Assembly: GCF_051401765.1 (NCBI RefSeq) | Contig: NW_027480438.1 | Span: 3,782,001-3,846,000 of the forward strand | Direction: 5' to 3' | DNA length: 64,000 bases | From: Calliopsis andreniformis | Lineage: Eukaryota > Arthropoda > Insecta > Hymenoptera > Andrenidae | Shown here: in pieces, positions 39,115 to 52,518 of the stretch | How the letters are laid out: each line of letters starts with the position of its first letter | Numbering within the stretch: position 1 is the stretch's first letter | Position numbers and translations under genes: made by a program | The notes under the pieces: generated by a model | What the model was told of the DNA's origin: nothing | What the model saw: only the letters and a program-made list of their open reading frames with translations | Databases searched by the model: none

Positions 39115-40146
39115 GGCATCAATCCTCACTCTTCAATCCTAAATACCCAATCCTTAATCTTCAATCCTTAATCCTCAATTCTCAATTCTCAATCCTCAAT
39201 CCTTAATCCTCAGACCTCAAACATCAATATTCAACCCTCAGTCCTCGTCCTCAATCCACAACCCTCAATCCTCAGTCCTCAATATTCAATCATAAATATT
39301 CAATCTTCAATCCTCAATCCTCAATCCTCAATCCTCAATCCTCAATCTTCAACCCTGAATCCTCAATCCTCAATACTCAATCCTCCATCTTCAATCCTCA
39401 ATACTCAATCTTCAATCCTCAATCCTCAATCGTCAATCCTCAATCCTCAATCCTCAATTTTCAATCCTCAACACTCAATCTTCAATCCTCAATCCTCAAT
39501 CCTCAATCCTCAATCCTCATTCTTCAATCCTCAATACCCAATCCTCAATCTTCAATCCTCAATCCTCAATCCTCAATCCTAATTCCTCAATCCTCATTCT
39601 TCAATCCTCAATACCCAATCCTCAATTTCAATCCTCAATCCTCAATCCTCATTTCTCAATCCTCAATCCTCAACCCTCAGCCCTCATCCTCCATCCTCAG
39701 TACTCAATCCTCTATCCTCAATCTTCAATCCTCAATACTCAATCTTCAATCCTCATTCCTCAATCCTCAATCCTCAATCCTCAATCTTCAATCCTCAAAC
39801 ATCTATCCTCAATTCTCAATCCTCAATCCTCAGTCCTCAGTCGTCGAACATCAATCCCCGACCCTTAGCACTCATCCTCAATCCTCATCCCTCAATCCTC
39901 AATCCTCAAACCTAAATCCTCTACCGTCAGTCCTCGTCCTCAATCCTCAAACCTCAATCCTCAATCCTCAATATTCAATCATCAATTCTCAATCTTCAAT
40001 CCTCAATCCTCAATCCTCAATCCTCAATCCTCAATCCTCAATCCTCAATATTCAATCATCAATACTCAATCTTTAACCCTCAATCTTCAATCCTCAATAC
40101 TCAATCTTCAATCCTCAATCCTCAATCCTCAATCCTCAATCCTCAA
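39115..40146 (+). repeat. 1052-bp unit, second of a tandem pair (copy B)
   Basis: Copy of 16489-17520 at +22626, island at 39840, followed by the gcccccatcc variant at 40307. Confidence 0.85.
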
Positions 40147-40820
40147 TCCTCAATATTCAATCCTCAATACTCAATCTTCAATCCTCAATCCTCAATCCTC
40201 AATATTCAATCCTCAATACTCAATCTTCAATCATCAATACTCAATCTTCAACCCTCAATCTTCAAACCTCAATACTCAATCCTCAATCCTCAATATTCAA
40301 CCCTCAGCCCCCATCCTCCATCCTCAATACTCAATCCTCAATCCCCAATCTTCAATCCTCAATTCTCAATCTTCCATCCTCGATCCTCAATCCTCAATAT
40401 TCAATCCTCAATACTCAATCTTCAATCATCAACCCTCAATCCCCAATTCTCAGTCGTCAATCCTCAGTCATCAATCCTCAATCTTCAATACTCAATCGTC
40501 AATCCCTAGTCCTCAATCCTCAATCCTCAATCCTCGTTCATCAAACCTCAATCCTCAATCCTCAATATTCAATCATCCATACTCAATCTTCAATCCTGAA
40601 TCCTCAATCCTCAATCCTCAATCCTCAATCCCCATTCCTCAATATTCAATCATCAATACTCAATCTTCAACCCTCAGCCTTCAATCCTCAATACTCAATC
40701 TTCAATCCTAAATCCTCAATCCTCAATCCTCAATCCTCAATCCTCAGGCATCAATACTCAATCTACAATATTCAATCCTCAATCCTTAACCCTCAATCCA
40801 CAATCCTCAAGCTTCAATAC

Positions 40821-43800
40821 TCAATCCTCAATCCTCAATCCTCAATCCTCAATCCTCAATCCTCAATCCTCAATATTCAATCATCAATACTCAATCTTTA
40901 ACCCTCAATCTTCAATCCTCAATACTCAATCTTCAATCCTCAATCCTCAATCCTCAATCCTCAATCCTCAATCCTCAATATTCAATCCTCAATACTCAAT
41001 CTTCAATCCTCAATCCTCAATCCTCAATATACAATCCTCAATATTCAATCCTCAATACTCAATCTTCAATCATCAATCCTCAATCCCCAATTCTCAGTCG
41101 TCAATCCTCAGTCATCAATCCTCAATCTTCAATACTCAATCGTCAATCCCTAGTCCTCAATCCTCAATCCTCAATCCTCGTTCATCAAACCTCAATCCTC
41201 AATCCTCAATATTCAATCATCCATACTCAATCTTCAATCCTGAATCCTCAATCCTCAATCCTCAATCCTCAATCCCCATTCCTCAATATTCAATCATCAA
41301 TACTCAATCTTCAACCCTCAATCTTCAATCCTCAATACTCAATCTTCAATCCTGAATCCTCAATCCTCAATCCTCAATCCTCAATCCTCAGGCATCAATA
41401 CTCAATCTACAATATTCAATCCTCAATCCTTAACCCTCAATCCACAATCCTCAAGCTTCAATACTCAATACTGAATCTTCAATCCTCAATCCTCAATCCT
41501 CAATCCTCAATCTTCAATCCTCAATTCTCAAACTTCAATCCTCGATCCTCAATCCTCAATCCTCAATATTCAATCATCAATACTCAATCTTCAACCCTCA
41601 ATCCTCAATCCTCAATCCTCAATCCTCAATCCTCAATCCTCAGGCATCAATACTCAATCTACAATTTTCAATCCTCAGTCCTTAATCCTTAATCCACAAT
41701 CCTCAACCTTCAATACTCAATACTCAATCTTCAATCCTCAATCCTCAGTCCTCAATCCTCAATCCTCAATCCTCAATCCTCAGGCATCAATACTCAATCT
41801 TCAAAGCTCAATCCTCAATCCTCAATCCTCAGTCCTCATTCCCCAAACCTCAATCCTCATTCCTCAAACCTCAACCCTCAACCCTCAGTCCGCATACTCA
41901 ATTCTCAATTCTCAATCCTCAATCCTCAATCCTCAATCTTCAATCCTCAATAATCAATCTCCAATCCTCAATCCTCAATTCTCGATCCTCAATCCTCAGG
42001 CATCAATACTCAATCTTCAATACTCAACCCCCAATCCTCACTCCTCAATCCTCAATCCTCAAACCTCAATCCTCAATCCTCAATATTCAATCATCAATAC
42101 TCAATCTTCAATCCGCAATCCTCAATCCTCAATCCTCAACCCTCAATCCTCATTCCTCAAACCTCAATCCTCAACCCTCAGTCCTCATACTCAATTCTCA
42201 ATTCTCAATCCTCAATTCTCAATCCTCAATCTACAGTCCTCAATAATCAATCTCCAATTCTTGATCCTCAATCCCCAATCTTCAATCCTTAATCCTCAAT
42301 CTTCAATCCCCAATCCCCAGTACTCAATCTTCAATCCTCAATGCTCAATCCTCAATCCTCAATCCTCAGTCCTCAGACCTCAATCTTCAATCCTCAAACC
42401 TCAATCCTCAACCGTCAGTCCTCATTCTCCAACCTCAATCCTCAATCCTCAATCCTCAATCTTCAATCCCCAATACTCAATCTTCAATCCTCAATCCTCA
42501 ATACTCAATCCTCAATCCTCAAGCCTCAGGCAACAATACTCAATCTTCAATACTCAATCCTCAATCCTCAATCCTCAATCCTCAATCCTCAACCATTAAT
42601 CCTCATTCCTCAAACCTCAATCCTCAACCCTCAGTCCTCATCCTCAGTTCTCAATTCTCAATCCTCAATCCTCAATCCTCAATCTTCAATCCTCAATAAT
42701 CAATCTCCGATCCTAGGTCCTCAATCCCCAACCTTCAATCGTTAATCCTCAATCTTCAATCCTCAATCCCCAGTCATCAATCTTCAATCCTCAATGCTCA
42801 ATCCTCAATCCTCAATCCTCAGTCCTCAATCCCCAATCCTTAATCCTCAAACCTCAATCCTCAACCGTCAGTCCTCGTCCTCAATCCTCAAACCTCAATC
42901 ATCAATCCTCAATATTCAATCATCAATACTCAATCTTCAATCCTCAATCCTCAAACCTCAATCCTCAATCCTCATTCTTCAATCCTAAATACCCAATCCT
43001 CAATTTCCAATCGTCAATCCTCAATCCTCAATTCTCAATCCTCAATCCTTAATCCTCAGACCTCAAACATCAATATTCAACCCTCAGTCCTCGTCCTCAA
43101 TCCACAACCCTCAATCCTCAGTCCTCAATATTCAATCATCAATATTCAATCTTCAATCCTCAATCCTCAATCCTCAATCCTCAATCCTCAATCCTCAATT
43201 TTCAACCCTGAATCCTCAATCCTCAATACTCAATCCTCTATCTTCAATCCTCAATACTCAATCTTCAATCCTTAATCCTCAATCTGCAATCCCGAATCCC
43301 CAGTACTCAATCTTCAATCCTCAATGCTCAATCCTCAATCCTCAATCCTCAGTCCTCAGTCCTCAATCTTCAATCCTCAAACCCCAATCCTCAACCGTCA
43401 GTCCTCATTCTCCATCCTCAATCCTCAATCCTCAATCCTCAATCTTCAATCCCCAATACTCAATCTTCAATCCTCAATCCTCAATCCTCAATCCTCAATC
43501 CTCAATCCTCAGGTATCAATACTCAATCTTCAATACTCAATCCTCAATCCTCAATCCTCAATCCTCAATCCTCAATCCTCAACCATCAATCCTCATTCCT
43601 CAAACCTCAATTATTAAACCCTCAGTCCTCATCCTCAATTCTCAATTCTCAATCCTCAATCGTCAATCCTCAATCTTCAATCCTCAATAATCAATCTCCG
43701 CTCCTAGATCCTCAATCCCCAATCTTCAATCGTTAATCCTCAATATTCAATCCTCAATCCCCAGTCATCAATCTTCAATCCTCAATGCTCAATCCTCAAT

Positions 43801-46385
43801 CCTCAATCCTCAATCCTCAGTCCTCAATCCCCAATCTCTCAATCCTCTAACCTCAATCCTCAACCGTCAGTCCTCGTCCTCAATCCTCAATCCTCAATCC
43901 TCAATCCTCAATTCTCAGGCATCAATACTCAATCTACAATATTCAATCCACAATCCTCAATCCTCAATCCTCAGGCATCAATACTCAATCTACAATATTC
44001 AATCCACAATCCTTAATCCTCAATCCACAATCCTCAACTTTCAATACTCAATACTCAATCTTCAATCCTCAATCCTCAATCCTCAATCCTCAATCCTCAA
44101 TCCTCAATCCTCAATCCTCAATATTCAACCCTCAATCCTCAATCCTCAATCCTAATTCCTCAATCCTCATTCTTCAATCCTCAATACCCAATCCTCAATT
44201 TCAATCCTCAATCCTCAATCCTCATTTCTCAATCCTCAATCTTCAACCCTCAGCCCTCATCCTCCATCCTCAGTACTCAATCCTCTATCCTCAATCTTCA
44301 ATCCTCAATACTCAATCTTCGATCCTCATTCCTCAATCCTCAATCCTCAATCCTCGATCTTCAATCGCCAATACTCAATCTGCAATCCCCAATACTCAAA
44401 CCTCAATCCTCAATCCTCAATACCCAATCCTCAATCCTCAATCCTCAATCCTCAATCCTCAATATTCAATCATCAATACTCAATCTTGAATACTCAATCT
44501 TCAATCCTCAATACTCAACCTTCAATCCTCAATCCTCAATCCTCAATCCTCAATCCTCAATTCTCAGGCATCAATACTCAATCTACAATATTCAATCCAC
44601 AATCCTCAATCCTCAATCCTCAGGCATCAATACTCAATCTACAATATTCAATCCACAATCCTTAATCCTCAATCCACAATCCTCAACTTTCAATACTCAA
44701 TACTCAATCTTCAATCCTCAATCCTCAATCCTCAATCCTCAATCCTCAATCCTCAATCCTCAATCCTCAATATTCAATCCTCAATCCTCAATCCTCAATC
44801 CTCAAACCTCAATCCTCAATCTTCAATCCTCAATACTCAATCTGCAATCCTCAATCCTCAAACCTCAATCCTCAATCCTCATTCCTCAATCCTCAATACC
44901 CAATCCTCAATCCTCAATCCTCAATCCTCAATCCTCAATATGCAATCATCAATACTCAATCTTCACTCCTCAATCTTCAATCCTCAATACTCAATCTTCA
45001 ATCCCCAATCCTCAATCCTCAATCCTCAAACCTCAATCCTCAATCCTCAATATTCAATCATCAATACTCAATCTTCAATCCTCAATCCTCAAACCTCAAC
45101 CCTCAATCCTCATTCTTCAATCCTAAGTACCCAATCCTCAATCTTCAATCCTCAAGCCTCAATCCTCAATTCTCAATCCTCAATCCTTAATCCCCGGACC
45201 TCAAACATCAATATTCAGCCCTGAGTCCTCGCCCACAATCCACAACCCTCAATCCGCAGTCCTCAATATTCAATCATCAATATTCAATCTTCAATCCTCA
45301 ATCCTCAATCCTCAATCCTCAATCCTCAATCCTCAATCCTCAATCCTCAATCCTCAATCTTCAACCCTGAATACTCAATCCTCAATACTCAATCCTCAAT
45401 CTTCAATCCTCAATACTCAATCTTCAATCCTCAATCCTCAATCCTCAATCCTCAATCCTCAATCTTCAATCCTCAACACTCAATCTTCAACACCCAATCC
45501 TCAATCCTCAATCCTCAATCCTCATTCTTCAATCCTCAACACCCAATCCTCAATCTTCAATCCTCAATCCTAATTCCTCAATCCTCATTCTTCAATCCTC
45601 AATACCCAATCTTCAATCCTCAATAATCAATCTCCAATCCTCAATCCTCAATCCTCGATCCTCAATCCTCAGGCATCAATACTCAATCTTCAATACTCAA
45701 TCCTCAATCCTCAATCCTCAATCCTCAATCCTCAAACATCAATCCTCAATCCTCAATATTCAATCATCAATACTCAATCTTCAATCCTCAATCCTCAATC
45801 CTCAATCCTCAATCCTCAATCCTCAATCCTCAATCCTCAATCCTCAATCCTCAATCCTCAATCCTCAATCCTCAATCCACAATCCTCAACCTTCAATACT
45901 CAATAATCAATCTCCAATCCTAGATCCTCAATCCTCAATCCTCAATCCTCATTCCTCAATCCTCAATACCCAATCCTCAATCTTCAATCCTCAAACATCA
46001 ATCCTCAATTCTCAATCCTCAATCCTCAGTCGTCAGTCGTCGAATCTCAATCCCCGATGCTTAGCACGCATCCTCAATCCTCAGTCCTCAATCCTCAATC
46101 CTCAAACCTAAATCCTCTACCGTCAGTCCTCGTCCTCAATCCTCAAACCTCAATCCCCAATCCTCAATATTCAATCAGCAATACTCAATCTTCAATCCTC
46201 AATCCTCAATCCTCAATCCTCAATCCTCAATCCTCAATCCTCAATATTCAATCATCAATACTCAATCTTCAACCCTCAATCTTCAATCCTCAATACTCAA
46301 TCTTCCATCCTCAATCCTCAATCCTCAATCCTCAATCCTCAATCCTCAGGCATCAATCCTCACTCTTCAATCCTAAATACCCAAT
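40821..46385 (+). repeat. 8.5 kb period, second unit in copy B (B2)
   Basis: Counterpart of 18195-23759 at a constant +22626. Substitutions noticed: A18051 to G40677, T21757 to C44383, A22903 to T45529, C23497 to T46123. Unlike A2 it does not break off at its end but runs into 46386-48056. Confidence 0.85.
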
Positions 46386-48056
46386 CCTTAATCTTCAATC
46401 CTTAATCCTCAATTCTCAATTCTCAATCCTCAATCCTTAATCCTCAGACCTCAAACATCAATATTCAACCCTCAGTCCTCGTCCTCAATCCACAACCCTC
46501 AATCCTCAGTCCTCAATATTCAATCATAAATATTCAATCTTCAATCCTCAATCCTCAATCCTCAATCCTCAATCCTCAATCTTCAACCCTGAATCCTCAA
46601 TCCTCAATACTCAATCCTCCATCTTCAATCCTCAATACTCAATCTTCAATCCTCAATCCTCAATCGTCAATCCTCAATCCTCAATCCTCAATTTTCAATC
46701 CTCAACACTCAATCTTCAATCCTCAATCCTCAATCCTCAATCCTCAATCCTCATTCTTCAATCCTCAATACCCAATCCTCAATCTTCAATCCTCAATCCT
46801 CAATCCTCAATCCTAATTCCTCAATCCTCATTCTTCAATCCTCAATACCCAATCCTCAATTTCAATCCTCAATCCTCAATCCTCATTTCTCAATCCTCAA
46901 TCCTCAACCCTCAGCCCTCATCCTCCATCCTCAGTACTCAATCCTCTATCCTCAATCTTCAATCCTCAATACTCAATCTTCAATCCTCATTCCTCAATCC
47001 TCAATCCTCAATCCTCAATCTTCAATCCTCAAACATCTATCCTCAATTCTCAATCCTCAATCCTCAGTCCTCAGTCGTCGAACATCAATCCCCGACCCTT
47101 AGCACTCATCCTCAATCCTCATCCCTCAATCCTCAATCCTCAAACCTAAATCCTCTACCGTCAGTCCTCGTCCTCAATCCTCAAACCTCAATCCTCAATC
47201 CTCAATATTCAATCATCAATTCTCAATCTTCAATCCTCAATCCTCAATCCTCAATCCTCAATCCTCAATCCTCAATCCTCAATATTCGATCATCAATACT
47301 CAATCTTTAACCCTCAATCTTCAATCCTCAATACTCAATCTTCAATCCTCAATCCTCAATCCTCAATCCTCAATCCTCAATCCTCAATATTCAATCCTCA
47401 ATACTCAATCTTCAATCCTCAATCCTCAATCCTCAATATTCAATCCTCAATACTCAATCTTCAATCATCAATACTCAATCTTCAACCCTCAATCTTCAAA
47501 CCTCAATACTCAATCCTCAATCCTCAATATTCAACCCTCAGCCCCCATCCTCCATCCTCAATACTCAATCCTCAATCCCCAATCTTCAATCCTCAATTCT
47601 CAATCTTCCATCCTCGATCCTCAATCCTCAATATTCAATCCTCAATACTCAATCTTCAATCATCAACCCTCAATCCCCAATTCTCAGTCGTCAATCCTCA
47701 GTCATCAATCCTCAATCTTCAATACTCAATCGTCAATCCCTAGTCCTCAATCCTCAATCCTCAATCCTCGTTCATCAAACCTCAATCCTCAATCCTCAAT
47801 ATTCAATCATCCATACTCAATCTTCAATCCTGAATCCTCAATCCTCAATCCTCAATCCTCAATCCCCATTCCTCAATATTCAATCATCAATACTCAATCT
47901 TCAACCCTCAACCTTCAATCCTCAATACTCAATCTTCAATCCTAAATCCTCAATCCTCAATCCTCAATCCTCAATCCTCAGGCATCAATACTCAATCTAC
48001 AATATTCAATCCTCAATCCTTAACCCTCAATCCACAATCCTCAAGCTTCAATACTC
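46386..48056 (+). repeat. Further copy of 16526-18196, with a single 1052-bp unit
   Basis: Continues B2 as the next stretch of the 8.5 kb period, at +29860 to 16526-18196 (island 47074, gcccccatcc at 47541). Only one 1052-bp unit (starting at 46349) is present where 15437-17520 and 38063-40146 have two. One private change noticed is aatattcgatc near 47285 where the others have aatattcaatc. Homology to 18195 ends just past an aagctt marker near 48043. Confidence 0.85.
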
Positions 48057-48834
48057 AATACTGAATCTTCAATCCTCAATCCTCAATCCTCAATCCTCAA
48101 TCCTCAATCCTCAATCTTCAATCCTCAATTCTCAATCTTCAATCCTCGATCCTCAATCCTCAATCCTCAACATTCAATCATCAATACTCAATCTTCAACC
48201 CTCAATCCTCAATCCTCAATCCTCAATCCTCAATCCTCAATCTTCAATCCTCAAACCTCAATCCTCAACCGTCAGTCCTCATTCTCCATCCTCAATCCTC
48301 AATCCTCAATCCTCAATCTTCAATCCCCAATACTCAATCTTCAATCCTCAATCCTCAATCCTCAATCCTCAATCCTCAATCCTCAGGTATCAATACTCAA
48401 TCTTCAATACTCAATCCTCAATCCTCAATCCTCAATCCTCAATCCTCAATCCTCAACCATCAATCCTCATTCCTCAAACCTCAATCCTCAACCCTCAGTC
48501 CTCATCCTCAATTCTCAATTCTCAATCCTCAATCGTCAATCCTCAATCTTCAATCCTCAATAATCAATCTCCGATCCTAGATCCTCAATCCCCAATCTTC
48601 AATCGTTAATCCTCAATATTCAATCCTCAATCCCCAGTCATCAATCTCCAATCCTCAATGCTCAATCCTCAATCCTCAATCCTCAATCCTCAGTCCTCAA
48701 TCCCCAATCCTCAATCCTCTAACCTCAATCCTCAACCGTCAGTCCTCGTCCTCAATCCTCAATCCTCAATCCTCAATCCTCAATATTCAATCGACAATAC
48801 TCAATCATCAATCCTCAATCCTCAAACCTCAATC
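48057..48834 (+). repeat. Mosaic stretch joining two higher-order blocks
   Basis: The first part (to about 48240) follows the order after the aagctt marker at 10306. From about 48241 it follows 12172 onward at +36069, including the start of the 178-codon open frame at 48658 that equals the one at 12589. The switch lies in a short pure heptamer run near 48200-48240. Confidence 0.7.
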
Positions 48835-51800
48835 CTCAATCCTCATTCTTTAATCCTAAATACCCAATTCTCAATCTTCAATCCTCAATCCTCAATGCTC
48901 AATTCTCAATCCTCAATCCTTAATACTCAGACCTCAAACATCAATATTCAACCCTCAGCCCTCGTCCTCAATCCACAACCCTCAATCCTCAGTCCTCAAT
49001 ATTCAATCATCAATATTCAATCTTCAATCCTCAATCCTCAATCCTCAATCCTCGATACTCAATCCTCAATTTTCAACCCTGAATCCTCAATCCTCAATAC
49101 TCAATCCTCAATCTTCAATCCTCAATACCCAATCTTCAATCCTCAATCCTCAATCCTCAATCCTCAATCCTCAATCTTCAATCCTCAACACTAATCTTCA
49201 ATCCTCAATCCCCAATCCTCAGTCCTCAATCCTCATTCTTCAATCCTCAATACCCAATCCTCAATCTTCAACCCTCAATCCTCAATCCTCAATCCTAATT
49301 CCTCAATCCTCATTCTTCAATCCTCAATACCCAATCCTCAATTTCAATCCTCAATCCTCAATCCTCATTTCTCAATCCTCAATCTTCAACCCTCAGCCCT
49401 CATCCTCCATCCTCAGTACTCAATCCTCTATCCTCAATCTTCAATCCTCAATACTCAATCTTCGATCCTCATTCCTCAATCCTCAATCCTCAATCCTCAA
49501 TCTTCAATCGCCAATACTCAATCTGCAATCCCCAATACTCAAACCTCAATCCTCAATCCTCATTACTCAATCCTCAATACCCAATCCTCAATCCTCAATC
49601 CTCAATCCTCAATCCTCAATATTCAATCATCAATACTCAATCTTGAATACTCAATCTTCAATCCTCAATACTCAACCTTCAATCCTCAATCCTCAATACT
49701 CAATCCTCAATCCTCAATTCTCAGGCATCAATACTCAATCTACAATATTCAATCCACAATCCTCAATCCTCAATCCTCAGGCATCAATACTCAATCTACA
49801 ACATTCAATCCACAATCCTTAATCCTCAATCCACAATCCTCAACCTTCAATAAACAATACTCAATCTTCAATCCTCAATCCTCAATCCTCAATCCTCAAT
49901 CCTCAATCCTCAATCCTCAATATTCAATCCTCAATACTCAATCTTCAATCATCAATCCTCAATCCTCAATTCTCAGTCGTCAATCCTCAGTCATCAATCC
50001 TCAATCTTCAATACTCAATCGTCAATCCTTAGTCCTCAATCCTCAATCCTCGATCCTCGTTCCTCAAACCTCAATCCTCAACCCTCAGTCTTCATCCTCA
50101 ATCCTCAAACCTCAATCCTCAACCCTCAATATTCAATCATCAATACTCAATCTTCAATCCTCAATCCTCAAACCTCAATCCTCAATCCTCATTCTTCAAT
50201 ACTAAACACCCAATCCTCAATCCTCAATCCTCAATCCTCAATCCTCAATCCTCAATCTTCAACCCTGAATCCTCAATCCTCAATACTCAATCCTCAATCT
50301 TCAATCCTCAATACTCAATCTTCAATCCTCAATCCTCAATCCTCAATCCTCAATATTCAATCATCAATACTCAGTCTTCAATCCTCAATCCTCAATCCTC
50401 AATTCCCAATCCTCAATCCTCAATCCTCAATCCTCAATCCTCAATCCTCAATCCTCAATCCTCAATCCTCAATCCTCAATCCTCAATCCTCAATCCGCAA
50501 TATTCAATCCTCAATACTCAATCTTCAATCATCAATCCTCAATCCTCAATTCTCAGTCGTCAATCCTCAGCCATCAATCCTCAATCTTCAATACTCAATC
50601 GTCAATCCTTAGTCCTCAATCCTCAATCCTCAATCATCGTTCCTCAAACCTCAATCCTCAACCCTCAATCCTCAATCCTCAATCCTCAATCCTCAATCCT
50701 CAATCCTCAATCCTCAATCCTCAATCCTCAATCCTCAATCCTCAATCCTCAATCCTCAATCCACAATCCTCAACCTTCAATACTCAATAATCAATCTCCA
50801 ATCCTAGATCCTCAATCCTCAATCCTCAATCCTCATTCCTCAATCCTCAATACCCAATCCTCAATCTTCAATCCTCAAACATCAATCCTCAATTCCCAAT
50901 CCTCAATCCTCAGTCCTCAGTCGTCGAATCTCAATCCCCGATGCTTAGCACGCATCCTCAATCCTCAGTCCTCAATCCTCAATCCTCAAACCTAAATCCT
51001 CTACCGTCAGTCCTCGTCCTCAATCCTCAAACCTCAATCCCCAATCCTCAATATTCAATCAGCAATACTCAATCTTCAATCCTCAATCCTCAATCCTCAA
51101 TCCTCAATACTCAATCCTCAATCCTCAATATTCAATCATCAATACTCAATCTTCAACCCTCAATCTTCAATCCTCAATACTCAATCTTCCATCCTCAATC
51201 CTCAATCCTCAATCCTCAATGCTCAATCCTCAGGCATCAATCCTCACTCTTCAATCCTAAATACACAATCCTTAATCTTCAATCCTTAATCCTCAATCCT
51301 CAATTCTCAATCCTCAATCCTTAATCCTCAGACCTCAAACATCAATATTCAACCCTCAGTCCTCGTCCTCAATCCACAACCCTCAATCCTCAGTCCTCAA
51401 TATTCAATCATAAATATTCAATCTCCAATCCTCAATCCTCAATCCTCAATCCTCAATCCTCAATCCTCAATCTTCAACCCTGAATCCTCAATCCTCAATA
51501 CTCAATCCTCCATCTTCAATCCTCAATACTCAATCTTCAATCCTCATTTCTCAATCCTCAATCCTCAGCCCTCAGCCCTCATCCTCCATCCTCAGTACTC
51601 AATCCTCTATCCTCAATCTTCAATCCTCAATACTCAATCTTCAATCCTCATTCCTCAATCCTCAATCCTCAATCCTCAATCTTCAATCCTCAAACATCTA
51701 TCCTCAATTCTCAATCCTCAATCCTCAGTCCTCAGTCGTCGAACATCAATCCCCGACCCTTAGCACTCATCCTCAATCCTCATCCCTCAATCCACAATCC

Positions 51801-52518
51801 TCAACCTTCAATACTCAATAATCAATCTCCAATCCTAGATCCTCAATCCTCAATCCTCAATCCTCATTCCTCAATCCTCAATACCCAATCCTCAATCTTC
51901 AATCCTCAAACATCAATCCTCAATTCTCAATCCTCAATCCTCAGTCCTCAGTCGTCGAATCTCAATCCCCGACGCTTAGCACGCATCCTCAATCCTCAGT
52001 CCTCAATCCTCAATCCTCAAACCTAAATCCTCTACCGTCAGTCCTCGTCCTCAATCCTCAAACCTCAATCCCCAATCCTCAATATTCAATCAGCATTACT
52101 CAATCTTCAATCCTCAATCCTCAATCCTCAATCCTCAATCCTCAATCCTCAATCCTCAATCCTCAATATTCAATCATCAATACTCAATCTTCAACCCTCA
52201 ATCTTCAATCCTCAATACTCAATCTTCCATCCTCAATACTCAATCCTCAATCCTCAATCCTCAATCCTCAGGCATCAATACTCAATCTACAATATTCAAT
52301 CCTCAGTCCTTAATCCTTAATCCACAATCCTCAACCTTCAATACTCAATACTCAATCTTCAATCCTCAATCCTCAGTCCTCAATCCTCAATCCTCAATCC
52401 TCAATCCTCAGGCATCAATACTCAATCTTCAATGCTCAATCCTCAATCCTCAATCCTCAATCCTCATTCCCCAACCCTCAATCCTCATTCCTCAATCCTC
52501 ATTCCTCAAACCTCAACC
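48835..52518 (+). repeat. 3684-bp unit, first of a tandem pair
   Basis: Repeats at 52519 with constant offset +3684 (tctttaatcc at 48847 and 52531; islands at 50920 and 54604). In order it holds a stretch like 12777-13780, an order like 2105-2335 with tcgttcctc, a 14-heptamer pure run (50665-50762), a T-class island (50920), an S-class island cut short by a caatccacaatcc order (51735), and a G-class island (51951). It is a composite of pieces found separately in copies A and B. Confidence 0.85.

Larger units (their letters stand above)
24453..46385 (+). repeat. Mega-repeat copy B (about 22 kb)
   Basis: Second copy of the mega-repeat, aligned to 1-23759 by shared rare markers. The SacII-type site at 25346 matches 894; the island at 27012 matches 1701; the 76-codon variant order at 27416 matches 2105; and 36640, 37750, 42261 and 46036 match 14014, 15124, 19635 and 23410. 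B has the 859 bp missing from A, one fewer 2.8 kb block, and a 98-bp net gain near 35.64 kb. In the 13141-23759 interval I noticed five substitutions against B (A positions 13949, 18051, 21757, 22903, 23497), so the copies are very young or homogenised. After 46385 the homology to A2 stops, but B goes on as a further copy of 16526-18196. Confidence 0.9.
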